Shown here piece after piece: positions 43,215-54,939 of a stretch of 64,000 nt of DNA; position 1 is the stretch's first letter, and each line of letters opens with the position of its first letter. The stretch is taken from positions 17,592,122-17,656,121 of the forward strand of contig OX328101.1 in NCBI GenBank assembly GCA_946811185.2, given 5' to 3'. The DNA comes from Hippopus hippopus (Eukaryota; Mollusca; Bivalvia; Cardiida; Cardiidae). Below the pieces are notes generated by a model, which did no database searches, was not told the DNA's origin, and saw only the letters and a program-made list of their open reading frames with translations. Made by a program: the position numbers and the translations under genes.

Positions 43215-46200
43215 TAAAAACTACAGAAAAGGTGAAATGCTGAAACTAAAGAATATGTATAGGGCTTAAACTGCAGGATAAGTGTAGAGTATCAAAACTA
43301 CAGAATATGTGTAGGGCTAAACTGCAGGATAAGTGTAGAGTATCAAAACTAAAGAATATGTGTAGGGCTAAAACTTCAGGATTAGTGTAGAGTATCAAAA
43401 TTACAGAATATGTATGTGTAGGGCTAAAACTGCAGGAAAAGCACAGTTTATCAAAACTACAGAATATGTGTAGGGCTAAAACTGCAGGGTAAGTGCATTT
43501 TATCAAAACTACAGAATATGTGTAGGGCTTAAACTGCAGGATAAGTTTAGTGAATCAAAACTACAGAATATGTGCAGGGCTAAAATTGCAGGATAGGCAT
43601 AGTGTATCAAAACAATATATGTAGGGCTAAAACTGCAGGGTAAGCACAGTTAATTAAAACTACAGATTATGTGTAGGGCTAAACTGCAGGATAAGTGTAG
43701 AGTATCAAAACTACAGAATATGTGTAGGGCTAAACTGCAGGATAAGTGTAGAGTATCAAAACTATAGAATATGTGTAGGGCTCAAACTACAAGGTAATTG
43801 CAGTTTATCAAAACTACAGAATATGTGTAGGGCTTAAACTGCAGGATAAGTTTAGTGAATCAAAACTACAGAATATGTGCAGGGCTAAAATTGCAGGATA
43901 GGCATAGTGTATCAAAACAATATATGTAGGGCTAAAACTGCAGGGTAAGCACAGTTAATTAAAACTACAGATTATGTGTAGGGCTAAACTGCAGGATAAG
44001 TGTAGAGAATCAAAACTACAGAATATGTGTAGGGCTAAACTGCAGGATAAGTGTAGAGTATCAAAACTACAGAATATGTGTAGGGCTCAAACTACAAGGT
44101 AATTGCAGTTTATCAAAACTACAGAAGATGTGTAGGGCTAAAACTGCAGGATAAGTACAGTTTATGAAAACTACTGAATATGTGTAGGGCTAAAACTGCA
44201 GGGTAAGTGCAGTTTATCAAAACTACAGAATATGTGTAGGGCTAAAACTGCAGTTTATCAAAACTAAAAAATATTTATACGGCTAAAACTGCAGGAAAAG
44301 TGTAGAGTATCAAAACTAAAGAATATGTGTAGGGCTAAAATTGCAGAGTAGGTGTAGAGTATCAAAACTACAGAATATGTGTAGGGCTAAAATTGCAGGG
44401 CAAGTGCCATTTATCAAAACTATAGAATATGTTTAGGGCTAAAACTGCAGGGAAAGCACAGTTTATTAAAACAACAAAATATGTGAAGGGCTTAACTGCA
44501 GGGTAAGTGCAGTTTATTAAAACTACAGAATATGTGAAGGGCTAAACTGCAGGGAAAGTGCAGTTTATTAAAACTACAGAATATGTGTAGGGCTAAAACT
44601 GCAGGGTAAGTGTAGAGTATCAAAACTACAGAATATGTGTAGGGCTAAAATTGCAGGGTAAATGCAGTTTATCAAAACTACAGAATATGTGTAGGGCTAA
44701 AATTGCAGGGAAAGCACAGTTTATTAAAACTACAGAATATGTCAAGGGCTAAAACTGCAGGGTAAGTGCAGTTTATTAAAACTACAGAATATGTGTAAAT
44801 CTAAAACTGCAGGGTAAGTGCAGTTAATCAAATCTACAGAATATGTGTAGGGCTAAAACTGCAGGATAAGTGCAGTTTACCAAAACTACTGAATATGTGT
44901 AGGGCTAAAACTACAGGATAAGGAAAGTGTATCAAACATACAGAATATGTGTAGGGCTAAAACTACAGGATAAGGAAAGTGTATCAAACATACAGAATAT
45001 GTGTAGGGCTAAAACTGCAGTTTATCAAAACTAAAGAATATGTATAGGGCTAAAACTGCAGGATAAGTGTAGAGTATCAAAACTACAAAATATCTGTAGG
45101 GCTAAAACTGCAGGGAAAGCAGTTTATTAAAACTACAGAATATGTGAAGGGCTAAAACTGCAGGGTAAGTGCAGTTTATTAAAACTACAGAATATGTGTA
45201 TGGCTAAAACTGCAGGGTAAGTGTAGAGTATCAAAACTACAGAATATGTGTAGGGCTAAAACTGCAGGGTAAGTGCAGTTTATCAAAACTACAGAATATG
45301 TGTAGGGCTAAAATTGCAAGGTAAGTGCAGTTTATCAAAACTAGAGAATATGTGTAGGGCTAAAATGCAGGGTAAGTGCAGTTTATTAAAACTACAGAAT
45401 ATGTGAAGGGCTTAACTGCAGGGTAAGTGCAGTTTATCAAAACTACAGAATATGTGTAGGGCTAAAATTGCAGGGTAAGTGCCATTTATCAAAACTATAG
45501 AATATGTTTAGGGCTAAAACTGCAGGGAAAGCACAGTTTATTAAAACAACAAAATATGTGAAGGGCTTAACTGCAGGGTAAGTGCAGTTTATTAAAACTA
45601 CAGAATATGTGAAGGGCTAAACTGCAGGGAAAGTGCAGTTTATTAAAACTACAGAATATGTGTAGGGCTAAAACTGCAGGGTAAGTGTAGAGTATCAAAA
45701 CTACAGAATATGTGTAGGGCTAAAATTGCAGGGTAAATGCAGTTTATCAAAACTACAGAATATGTGTAGGGCTAAAATTGCAGGGAAAGCACAGTTTATT
45801 AAAACTACAGAAAATGTCAAGGGCTAAAACTGCAGGGTAAGTGCAGTTTATTAAAACTACAGAATATGTGTAAATCTAAAACTGCAGGGTAAGTGCAGTT
45901 AATCAAATCTACAGAATATGTGTAGGGCTAAAACTGCAGGATAAGTGCAGTTTACCAAAACTACTGAATATGTGTAGGGCTAAAACTACAGGATAAGGAA
46001 AGTGTATCAAACATACAGAATATGTGTAGGGCTAAAACTACAGGATAAGGAAAGTGTATCAAACATACAGAATATGTGTAGGGCTAAAACTGCAGTTTAT
46101 CAAAACTAAAGAATATGTATAGGGCTAAAACTGCAGGATAAGTGTAGAGTATCAAAACTACAAAATATCTGTAGGGCTAAAACTGCAGGGAAAGCAGTTT

Positions 46201-47235
46201 ATTAAAACTACAGAATATGTGAAGGGCTAAAACTGCAGGGTAAGTGCAGTTTATTAAAACTACAGAATATGTGTATGGCTAAAACTGCAGGGTAAGTGTA
46301 GAGTATCAAAACTACAGAATATGTGTAGGGCTAAAACTGCAGGGTAAGTGCAGTTTATCAAAACTACAGAATATGTGTAGGGCTAAAATTGCAGGGTAAG
46401 TGCAGTTTATCAAAACTAGAGAATATGTGTAGGGCTAAAACTGCAGGGAAATCACAGTTTATTAAAACAACAGAATATGTGAAGGGCTAAAATGCAGGGT
46501 AAGTGCAGTTTATTAAAACTACAGAATATGTGTATGGCTAAAACTGCAGGGTAAGTGTAGAGTATCAAAACTACAGAATATGTGTAGGGCTAAAACTGCA
46601 GGGTAAGTGCAGTTTATCAAAACTACAGAATATGTGTAGGGCTAAAATTGCAAGGTAAGTGCAGTTTATCAAAACTAGAGAATATGTGTAGGGCTAAAAC
46701 TGCAGGGAAATCACAGTTTATTAAAACAACAGAATATGTGAAGGGCTAAAATGCAGGGTAAGTGCAGTTTATTAAAACTACAGAATATGTGAAGGGCTTA
46801 ACTGCAGGGTAAGTGCAGTTTATCAAAACTACAGAATATGTGTAGGGCTAAAATTGCAGGGTAAGTGCAGTTTATTAAAACTAGAGAATATGTGTAGGGC
46901 TAAAACTGCAGGGAAATCACAGTTTATTAAAACAACAGAATATGTGAAGGGCTAAACTGCAGGATAAGTGCAGTTTATTAAAACAACAATATGTGAAGGG
47001 CTAAACTGCAGGGTAAGTGCAGTTTATTAAAACTACAGAATATGTGAAGGGCTAAACTGCAGGGTAAGTGCAGTTTATTAAAACTACAGAATATGTGTAG
47101 GGCTAAGACTGCAGGGTAAGTGTAGAGTATCGAAACTACAGCATATTTGTAGGGCTAAAACTGCAGGGTCAGTGCAGCTTATTAAAACTGCAGAATATGT
47201 GTAGGGCTAAAACTCCATGTTTATTAAAACTACAG
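43215..47235. repeat. Satellite array of about 52-bp units with higher-order structure
   Basis: About 75 units have consensus pieces 'GTGTAGGGCTAAAACTGCAG', 'GGTAAGTGCAGTTTAT' and 'CAAAACTACAGAATAT'. Two unit types alternate (GTGCAGTTTAT and GTGTAGAGTAT). Long blocks repeat: 44391-45325 recurs at 45466-46400 with an offset of 1075 bp at two checked landmarks, and 43541-43800 recurs at +305 bp. Edge units are more diverged. Confidence 0.95.
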
Positions 47236-47350
47236 AATAAGAGTGATGCCAAAATCTTTAGAATATGTATTCTGCTAAACCTGTTGATAAAATATAGTGC
47301 TAAAATTGCTAATAAATGTAGCACCTAAATGGCAGGATAGTTGTGACACT

Positions 47351-47571
47351 TTACCCTTTGCTTAACGACAAATTATGGATTCTTTCAAATTCAAAACATC
47401 TTCAGACAAATTAAAAATGGGACGAATGAGCAAAACCTCTCCAATATGGTAGAAAATATTGTAGGAAACGGAGAAAATGCTGGTTTGCAGCATTTTCTTT
47501 TCCTACAATGTTTTCAATAGTCTTCATTCTCAGGATTGTTAAAACTCTACATTGTGTGATTAAGAGTTGAA
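47351..47571 (+). mobile_element. M1 MITE, diverged
   Basis: The hairpin is kept around CTGGTTTGCAGC. Both TIRs are mutated. Confidence 0.65.
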
Positions 47572-47757
47572 CTTCAGAATAAGTGTGGCACTAGAACTAC
47601 AGAAGCATTGCTAGAACTGCTTAGGAAATGCTCTGCTGAAACTGCATAATTGATGCAGCCCTAAACTGGAGAATACAATGTACATGTATGTGTTGCACTA
47701 TAACTGCAAAATCGTATAAATATATTGTAATTTACGATCCCTGATCACAACTAAACC

Positions 47758-47816
47758 GTCAAGGGAAATAACCTTTCTACATAATAATAAAATCTTGGTT
47801 GAGGTTATTTCCCCTG
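47758..47816. mobile_element. Short palindromic MITE (M5), second copy
   Basis: CAAGGGAAATAACCT faces AGGTTATTTCCCCTG. Confidence 0.5.
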
Positions 47817-47819
47817 CAC

Positions 47820-48437
47820 CTATTCACGGATTTAGCTCGTGAAACGAGGGTCCAAATTGAATAGATCTCTGACACTGCAGAAGGACAAATATCTTGCATA
47901 CATAGATACATGTATCTGTATCTTTAGGGGAATGTGTGTGATTTTAGAGGGAGGTAAGGTCTATTCCAGATGCAGATCTAAAGTGCACCTACGAAAAAGA
48001 GCTTTTTGGTGAGGAAGAAAAAAAAAATTGTAGAAAAAAAAAATGTGGTCTCGATCAAAAATTGGGGGCAAAGCAAATACTACAAGATGACTTTTCTTGT
48101 TCTCCCTCCCACATCTTCAAGTTTTCCCCTCAAATTCGTTGGGATCTGGCACCCTGCTTCACATTTTCACTGGTAGGCCGTTAACTTGAGACCCGGAAAT
48201 TCAGGAAGCCTTTACACAATACATGTAGATTCATACACATTCAAAACATTGTTAGTGCGACTAGGCACGTTCATGCGTTATCGCGATAGTTGCAGATAAA
48301 TTGGTGACCCATTTATTTTATAAATATCGCAGTAATTTCTTATTTTAGAAAATAGCCGCGCGCTTATCGAGTTTGTGTACACATACAGCGTTGTGCAGTC
48401 GTGTTACGCAGAAGATATAAACCAGCAAAGTTCAATA
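47820..48437. other. Upstream region of the DUF3504 gene
   Basis: Unique sequence with rising CpG content towards 48240-48420 (GTTATCGCGATAG, AGCCGCGCGC). No open frame of note. Confidence 0.4.
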
Positions 48438-48445
48438 TGACGTCA
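48438..48445. promoter_or_regulatory. CRE palindrome TGACGTCA
   Basis: A perfect 8-bp cAMP-response element lies 37 bp upstream of a TATA box and 341 bp upstream of the DUF3504 start codon. It suggests ATF/CREB-type input to this promoter. Confidence 0.55.
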
Positions 48446-48481
48446 TGCTACTCTCCTACCACATGACACAACATAGCTTTG

Positions 48482-48489
48482 TATATAAA
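48482..48489 (+). promoter_or_regulatory. TATA box of the DUF3504 gene
   Basis: TATATAAA lies about 300 bp before the chosen ATG in the only CpG-bearing stretch of this region. It predicts transcription start near 48510-48520. Confidence 0.5.
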
Positions 48490-48700
48490 GATTAATCCAT
48501 TATTTCTTATGGGATTTTCAAGCGTGTGGTGGTCATTTAAACAGGCATATTTCGGTATAAATGATTGGAATTAGGTTAAATAAGTTGCTTTAAAATCAAT
48601 TATCCTTACTTGTCTGTTTCAAAGGCAAAGTTAGGTCCAAAATCAATATTTTGTTATGTATATCGGTACCTTGCACCCCTTTTTCTGTATTTCTTGTGTT

Positions 48701-48718
48701 CCAATCAGGATGACGTCA
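48701..48718 (+). promoter_or_regulatory. CCAAT box plus second CRE
   Basis: CCAATCAG at 48701 is followed by a second perfect TGACGTCA at 48711, ending 68 bp before the ATG. If transcription starts upstream at the TATA box these lie in the 5'UTR. They could instead drive a shorter transcript. Confidence 0.45.
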
Positions 48719-48786
48719 CGCCTAATGCAACAACATGTCACCGTCAGAGAGCTCAGGTGCGTGAAACAAAACGGGAAATTGGAACC

Positions 48787-49483
48787 ATGTCGTCGCAGAA
48801 TCCGGATGATTCGGACACGGAACAATGTTGGGTTAACCCCGAAGAAAGTGTTAGTAAAGCTGTCATAGCTCTCAGAGATTTTGCAAGGTCAAGAGATAAA
48901 GGTTTTCGGTACGTTGTTTCGCTCAGTTCCCCTGAGCTAGACGGATTCCTAAAAGAGTTTTACCTGGCAATCAAAGACAGCGGCGAAGAGGAACTGACAG
49001 GCTCGGAAAATTTGAACAGAGTACGTTCCGATTTGCAGACGTATTTTTTGAAAGTTGCAAACATTGATATTAGTTCAGTTAGCGAGTTCAGCGACAGTAA
49101 TTCGTTGTTTGATGACAACCCACCAAACAAGGATGTGACTATGAAAGGACCCACAATGAAGAAACATACTCGACAGCGTACTTTCACTTTTGACACGAAC
49201 GAACTGAGACAGATCTATTTGTCAGATGCCATGAACTTAGACAAACCTGAAACTCTACAAAATAAAGTTTTCTTTGATGTTTGTATGTATATTTGCAACA
49301 GAGGAAAGGATTTTCTAAGATTAATGACCAAGTCTGACTTTGAATTGTCAACAGATCAAAATGGGATAAGATATGTATGGTTGAAGTATGACTCAAAGTT
49401 TAGTTTCCAAGAGGTTGCAGGTGGCATGACCTTTGATGGTTCGCCAGGGTCCCAGATAGGAGAAAGGATGTATGAGCGCAAAG
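48787..49483 (+). CDS. DUF3504 / Crypton-derived protein, exon 1 (residues 1-233)
   Basis: This is the first coding exon of a 397-aa protein related to the C-terminal domain of ZMYM2/3/4, QRICH1 and KIAA1958, which descends from Crypton tyrosine recombinases (established family knowledge). Residues about 25-90 resemble the N-terminal SAM-like core-binding domain (LDGFLKEFYLAIKDSG at 51-66). Residues 130-233 begin the catalytic-fold half: a LQNKVFFDVCMYICNRGKDF stretch (157-176) matches the family motif around the first catalytic arginine (R172 here). A charged, Ser-rich linker (95-130) lies between. I chose the ATG at 48787 because A is at -3 and it is followed by an acidic start MSSQNPDDSD. 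The frame stays open upstream to 48610, so a longer start is possible but less likely. The exon ends AAAG|GTGAGT, phase 1. Its base composition is more GC/CpG-rich than its surroundings. Confidence 0.9.
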
Positions 49484-49576
49484 GTGAGTAATGATTACAA
49501 AGATCGAATGTGGCCATTCTTGTAATTTCATGTAGGTCTATGTTACATATTTCCTGTTCTGACTAGTGATGAATCC

Positions 49577-49793
49577 TTCAGAAGTTATCCCCAGCTTTTA
49601 CAAAGATGAGGAAGAGGCTTGAAAGTATTGATGGAAAAAGAGAAAATGCTGGTAACAACCTTGTTGTCCCTTTTCCACCTTTTTTTTCAAGCATTTCAAA
49701 GACAAACCCCATCATTTAAATCATCTGACTCATGTCTCTCACTTATGAACAAATTGGATGAGTCCAAAATTTTGTCATCAGGGGCAGAGTTAT
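49577..49793 (-). mobile_element. M1 MITE, old copy in intron 1
   Basis: The arms are recognisable; the hairpin centre is AACAACCTTGTTG. Confidence 0.6.
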
Positions 49794-49827
49794 GAGAAAG
49801 GCTATCCAGCATGTATATTTTTTTTTG

Positions 49828-49908
49828 ATATTTAAAGGAGTTTTCAGCATCATTTTAGTCATATGGTGGCCAGTTCACCTAACCATGCTTTCCTGGAGTT
49901 TCTCTCAC
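49828..49908 (-). mobile_element. SINE fragment
   Basis: 'CCATGCTTTCCTGGAG' and flanks match the SINE at 57843-58078. Confidence 0.6.
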
Positions 49909-50209
49909 CTTTTCTTACTACTGCCTCCACACTGTGCAGCTCATGGTGATCAGGGTGCTTCTCCAAAATCTTCCAGAAGGACCAACATGTACACAAGTTT
50001 AGGACTTTAGGGTTTCCAGTACACTTGTAGTATACTTCAATAACGATCTTGCAGTGCTGGTCACAGTCCTGTGTCACTATTGTAGCACTGTTAAGGCACT
50101 TGAGGTCTCTCCAAGATGTTTCTACAATGCTTCCACGACAGCAAGAGATTTCAGGCAAAGCTAAGTCTACGCTTACTACATTGCTGAGACTTTGCAGTGA
50201 CCTAAGCAT
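49859..50209 (-). other. Possible cysteine-rich relic exon inside intron 1 of the DUF3504 gene
   Basis: A minus-strand ORF of 116 codons has protein-like composition, with two CxC/CC motifs and the stretches SWRDLKCL and IEVYYKC. The frame is followed on its strand by a donor-like AAAAG|GTGAGA at about 49902-49909. The last 15 or so residues overlap a SINE fragment (49828-49908), so only residues 1 to about 100 are of interest. I do not recognise the family; the '..YYKC' ending loosely recalls SUEL-type lectin domains, which is weak. It may be a decayed exon of an intronic or antisense gene, or chance. Confidence 0.25.
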
Positions 50210-50287
50210 AGGAGCTACCTTTCACTAAATTGCGAAGACTTACCATCACACGGACACATCACAAGTGCTTGAAAAACATCATATTCA

Positions 50288-50488
50288 TTGACTCTTTACC
50301 AGACAACACAATTTTGGACTGCTCAAAATTGAAGGCATATGCAGTGATCAAATTAAATATTGCTCTGGAGAAGGGATTTGTCTTTTATTTGGTAAAAAGT
50401 TATGTGGGTAAAGGAGAAAATGGCGGTTATCAGCATTTTCTTCTTTTCCCACAATGTTTTCAAAAGCTTCCTTTACCAGGGGTATTTA
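50288..50488 (+). mobile_element. M1 MITE, diverged
   Basis: Long arm first, centre GGTTATCAGC. It adjoins the next copy. Confidence 0.65.
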
Positions 50489-50741
50489 ACTCTTTATCAC
50501 ACAATCCCTACTTTTAACGACCCTGAGAAAGAAGCCTTTTGAAAACATTGTGAGAAAAGGAGGAAATGCTGGTAACCAGCATTTTCTCCTTTTCCCACAA
50601 TGTTTTCTACCCTTCCCAAGCCAAATTATAATTTTTCAGTCACATTTATTTTGTCGTCTGCAAATGCTTTCAATTTGGACTAGTCTATAATTTTGTTGTT
50701 TGGTAAAGGGATAAAGTTAGAGTTGTGTGGTAAAGGGTTAA
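50486..50741 (-). mobile_element. M1 MITE, full length with duplicated end
   Basis: It is normal to GGTAAAGGGATAA (about 50713), followed by an extra 'TTGTGTGGTAAAGGG-TTAA', which is the short-arm end of another copy. Confidence 0.8.
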
Positions 50742-50825
50742 GCAATTGACAAAAACTGGTAACCTCTTTTACCAGCCATTATTAGCTTTGCATCAGCAGA
50801 AGTCATTTGCATATATTAATATATG

Positions 50826-51048
50826 AACCCTTTATCCCCTGGACAATGAAGTCTTAGACTTGACCAGACTGAAAGCATTTGCAGACAACAAAGTAAATCA
50901 AGCTAAAATCATAGTAACATAACCATATTTATCTTTGAAAGGGTTGAAAACAATACTGGTTACCAGCATTTCATCCTATCATAGCAATGTTTTCAAAAAC
51001 CTCCTTCCTCAGGGTTGTCAAAATTATGGATTGTGTGGGAAAAGGATA
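50826..51048 (+). mobile_element. M1 MITE with left stem deleted
   Basis: It goes from GTTGAAAACAATACTGG directly to TTACCAGCATTT. Confidence 0.65.
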
Positions 51049-51412
51049 AGCTATAGAAAGGATAGTTTGAACATTACCGGTCATGGCAGGACCACTTTTT
51101 GGCCAAATATGGTATTGGCCAGGACCACAATTTTCATTTTCGGGGAGCAGAAATGGTCTTAAAATGCATTAGAAGTGGTGGTAGAGACATCCTTACTTCA
51201 AAAATTTTCCCTTACCAGCAGGGGGACAACCCTCTCTAGTGCCCCCCTCCCCCCACTCTGTCATGTCTTTGGCATTTGAGGTAACTAACATTTTCTCCTG
51301 TCTGAAAATGTTTTCAACCCTTTTACAGACAAATTTCATAGTTTAAACCATGTTTGTCATCTACAGCTGCTTTCAATACAGACAAGTTAGAGATATAACC
51401 ATTTGGTAAAGG

Positions 51413-51672
51413 CAAGTCTTTACCACATAATTAGATTTGAGACTTGGCTTAATTAAAACAGGGATCTTATATACATAAGCATAATTATGAAGATGAAAAA
51501 TTAAATGAAACCAAAATGATGGTACATGTACTTGTCTGTGAAAGCGAAGAAAACCTTGTGGGAAAAGGAGAAAATGTTGGTTACCAGCATTTTCTCCTTT
51601 TCCCACAAGGTTTTTCCAAAAGGCTTTTTCCTCGGGGTCGTTAAAACTCGGGATTGTGTGGTAAAGAGTTAA
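51413..51672 (+). mobile_element. M1 MITE, expanded
   Basis: The long arm is about 30 bp longer than usual. The hairpin is near-perfect and ends at an outer stem with matching changes (CCTTGTGGG / CCCACAAGG). Fragments lie at 51290-51410. Confidence 0.75.
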
Positions 51673-51888
51673 GTCTTTGAAAAAATTTTAGGCTGGTACA
51701 AATTGAAAGCAGTCACAGACGAGGAAATAGGTGTTGCTCAATTGATGAGATTAGTCTTTCAAAGGTTAAAAAACTGTGGGAAAAGGAGATAATGCTTGTT
51801 ACCAGCATTTTCTGCTTTTCCCACAATATTTTCAAAAGTTTTTTTACCCAGGGTCGTTGAATTTCAGGATTGTATAGTTAAACATTAA
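51669..51888 (+). mobile_element. M1 MITE in tandem
   Basis: It shares TTAA 51669-51672 with the previous copy. The right end has decayed to GTATAGTTAAACATTAA. Confidence 0.7.
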
Positions 51889-52104
51889 ACCCAGTACAAA
51901 ATCCAGAAGAAAGTTTTGGTAAACACTGGGGGGAAAAAGACAAAAGACAAAATGTTAGTATCCAGCATTTTGTCCTTTCTCCACAACATTCTCTACCCAG
52001 TCAAAAACAAATTCCATTATTTGAACCACATATAATGTGTTGTCCACAAAATATTGCTTTCAATATTTACAGTTTTCACATTTTGTCATGGGGTGAAGAG
52101 TTAA
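51885..52104 (-). mobile_element. M1 MITE, third of a chain
   Basis: It starts at the previous copy's end TTAA. The short arm is mostly replaced; the long arm ends GGTGAAGAG-TTAA. Confidence 0.6.
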
Positions 52105-52189
52105 TCATATTCAAAACAAAATTGGTTCCAAGGCCATGAGGGTGAAGCCAGGCAAATCTAACTCTATAGATGGATTTTAACCTCAAAAG

Positions 52190-52387
52190 CACCTTTCACT
52201 ACAATAGTTGCCTTTACGGCCAGTATAGATCAAGATCAGGCTGCACAAAATGTGCAGCCTGATCTTTGATCTACACTGTCCGCTTTGCTGAAACACTGAA
52301 GACAAAAGCAACCATGAATTGTGATTATTCAGGTTATATTTCTGGGATTAACATTTCTGTCGGTTTTATTTGGCATTCTTAGGGTTA
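52190..52387 (-). mobile_element. M2 MITE (palindromic, TTAA end)
   Basis: The core is an inverted repeat AGATCAGGCTGCAC..GTGCAGCCTGATCT. It ends GGG-TTAA. It is the inverse of 54721-54939. Confidence 0.65.
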
Positions 52388-52639
52388 AGTAAGCATAAAT
52401 ACATGCCTTCTAGAACACTAAACTCTGTTCAACTCTGTGGAAAGGCCAGTGGTAGGATTAGTATGTAATTAACAACTGTCAATGCAATAGGGTACTGTTA
52501 CGTAGACCATCTTTTTATGGTACTTTTCCAGTTATGACGTATAACAGAGTTTGACTTATTGCTATAGAAATAAGAATCACGTCACTGAAAGTGACATTTC
52601 TTTTTATAAGATTTTGAGAAATCAAGCAACTACCTGTAA

Positions 52640-52835
52640 TTATCCCTTGAACATACAGTCATGAGTTTAAACAATGGTAAGGTAGATGGCTTTTGAAAAA
52701 ATTACGTGGGAAGACAAGAAAATGCTGGTAAGCAGCATTTTTTTTGTTTCTCGCAATGTTTTTTACACTGTCAAAGACAAACTCAGACACCTATTTGATA
52801 TGTTGCTTTCAGTAGGATTTTGTCCCTTGGTAGTT
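52640..52835 (-). mobile_element. M1 MITE, decayed
   Basis: Hairpin centre GGTAAGCAGC; arms partly lost. Confidence 0.55.
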
Positions 52836-52862
52836 ACTTATGAAGATTTTTGATGCCTTTTT

Positions 52863-54210
52863 AGCCCACCTGAGCATGAAGTGCTTAAGGTGAGCTTTTG
52901 TGATCGTGCTGTGTCCGTTGCCGTCATGTGTTGTCAATTTTGACCTTGTGTATGCTATAGAGACCACATTTTCAAGTTTATACTCATTACACTTGGACAG
53001 AATGTTTATCTTGATAATATCTGCAAAGAGATCAAACATTTTTCACTTCGGCTTAACCTTTTACCACACAACAAAATTTTAGCCTTGTCCAAATTGAAAG
53101 CATTTGAAAATGACAATTTCATTGTAGCTCAAATGGTGCAATAAGTCTTTGATAGAGTAGAAAACATTGTGTGAAAAGGAGAAAATGCTGGTTACCAGCA
53201 TTTTCTCCTTTTCCCACAATGTTTTCAAAAAGCTTCTCTTTCAGGGTCGTTAAAACTCGGGATTGTGTGGTAAAGGGTTAAAAAGCAAGTCACTTGGTCA
53301 AATCTTAGAAAGCTTTGTGTACTCTCTAGAGGCCACATTTTCAGTTCAATACACATGACCTTGAAAATGGGTCATTTTGTTTCAAAAACTAGGTTACCAG
53401 ATCACATCTTTGAAAAACCTTGTGAATGCTCTAGAGACCACATTTCCAGTCCAATACTCAAGAAAACTTCAGAATGGTTTTTTGATGATATCTCAGATAA
53501 TTTTGAAAATGGTGTAGGTTAGCTCAAAAAGTAGGTCACCAGGTCAGAAAAACCGTGTGTACACTCTAGAACAATACTCATGAAAGTTAGTCAGGATGTT
53601 TGTCTTAATGATATCTTTTATTAGTTCTAAAATGGGTCTTATTTGGTCAAAATTTGGTCAAAAACCAGTTCACCAAGTTAAACCCTAGTTAATTTTAACC
53701 TTGTGTATGATGTAGGCCACAATATTATTCTGTCCAATATTCATGAAAGGTGGATAAAATGATTTTCTTGATGATATTTTTTATTAGTTCAAAAATGGGT
53801 CACATTGGGTCAAAACTAGGTCATCAAGTCAAATCTTAGAAAAACCTTGTGTACACTTTAGAGGCCACATTTTCTTTCTAATACTCATGAAAGTTGGTCA
53901 GGAATGTTTGTCTGGATTATATCTCAGACAAGTCTGAAAATGGATCATCTCAGGTCTAAAATTAGGTTACCAGGTCATGTCTGGGACAAACTTTCTGTAC
54001 ACTCTACAGGCCAATTTTTTTGTCAAATGATCGTGAAGGTTTGTCAGAATGTTTGTCTTGATATCTTGGATAAGTCTGAAAATGTGCCATGTTGGGCTGA
54101 AAAATAGGTCACTGAGACAAATTCTAGAAATAGCTTGTTTACACTCCAAAGGCCACATTTTCAGTCCAACGCTCATGAAAGTTTATGAGAATGTTTGTTA
54201 TAATATACTA
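52863..54210 (+). mobile_element. HINE-like element H (AGCCCACCTGAGC), no clear 3' end
   Basis: It has a 5' end and at least six units of about 145 bp (AGAGGCCACATTTTCAGTC, 'GTTTGTCTTGATGATATC'), interrupted by an intact M1 at 53053. It stops where M1 pieces begin at 54212. Confidence 0.6.
53053..53281 (+). mobile_element. M1 MITE, full length (229 bp), inside HINE H
   Basis: TTAA at both ends, perfect hairpin around GGTTACC with one outer change. Confidence 0.9.
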
Positions 54211-54211
54211 T

Positions 54212-54723
54212 AACATACTGGTTACCGGCATTTCCTCCTTTTCCTAAAATGTTTTCAAAAGGCTTCTATCCCAGAGCTGTTAAAAACTTAAGATTATACT
54301 GTAAAGGTTTAAAATCCTTCTTCCTCGGTCATTAAAACTTGGGATTGTTTGATAAAGGGCTACCCTTTACTGAACTGTCTGTGTTTTTAGGTAGCCTCCA
54401 GAAAAAAACATTTTGAAAGCATTGTGGGAAAAGGAGATGCTTGTAACCAGTAGTTTCTCCCTTATCCAGAATGTTTCATTTACCACTTCAGTGACTGAAG
54501 TTAACCTTTGTGCGACATACAGATGCCTGCTAATGTTTTCAATTTTGTTCTTTGGTAAAGAGTTAAGACATCAACTCACAGTCGAAGCTTTTAACAACCC
54601 TGAGTGGTAAGGCTTTTGAAAACATTGTGGGAAAAGGAGACAATGCTGATAATCAGCATTTCTCCTTATTTCACAGTATTTTCTACCCTTTCACAGGCAA
54701 GTTCCATAAACTGAGTTCGTTTA
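54212..54723. mobile_element. Cluster of partial M1 MITEs
   Basis: A right half at 54212-54313 (+) is followed by a short-arm repeat at 54313-54360, a copy at 54362-54566 (-) and a copy at 54563-54723 (-) sharing TTAA with its neighbour. The last copy meets M2 at TTAA 54721. Confidence 0.65.
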
Positions 54724-54939
54724 ACCCTTAGAGTGCCGAATAAGACCAACAGAAATGTTCATGCTAGAAAATTTAATACAATCCGAATGATAGCAGTTTC
54801 ATAGTTGCTTTTGTCTACACTGTTTCAGCAAAGTGGACAGTGTAGATCAAAGATCAGGCTGCACGTTTTGTGCAGCCTGATCTTGATCTACACTTGCCAC
54901 AAAGGCAACTATAATCGTGAAGGGTGGTTTAAAGGTTAA
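54721..54939 (+). mobile_element. M2 MITE, complete (219 bp)
   Basis: TTAA-CCCTTAGAGTGCC...TTTAAAGG-TTAA, with a central stem AAGATCAGGCTGCAC / GTGCAGCCTGATCTT and loop GTTTT. TTAA flanks suggest the same integration chemistry as M1. An M1 long-arm scrap follows at 54940-55000. Confidence 0.7.

Noticed and set aside
43215..47235. CRISPR-like array
   Set aside because: Units are contiguous variants without unique spacers, in eukaryotic DNA.
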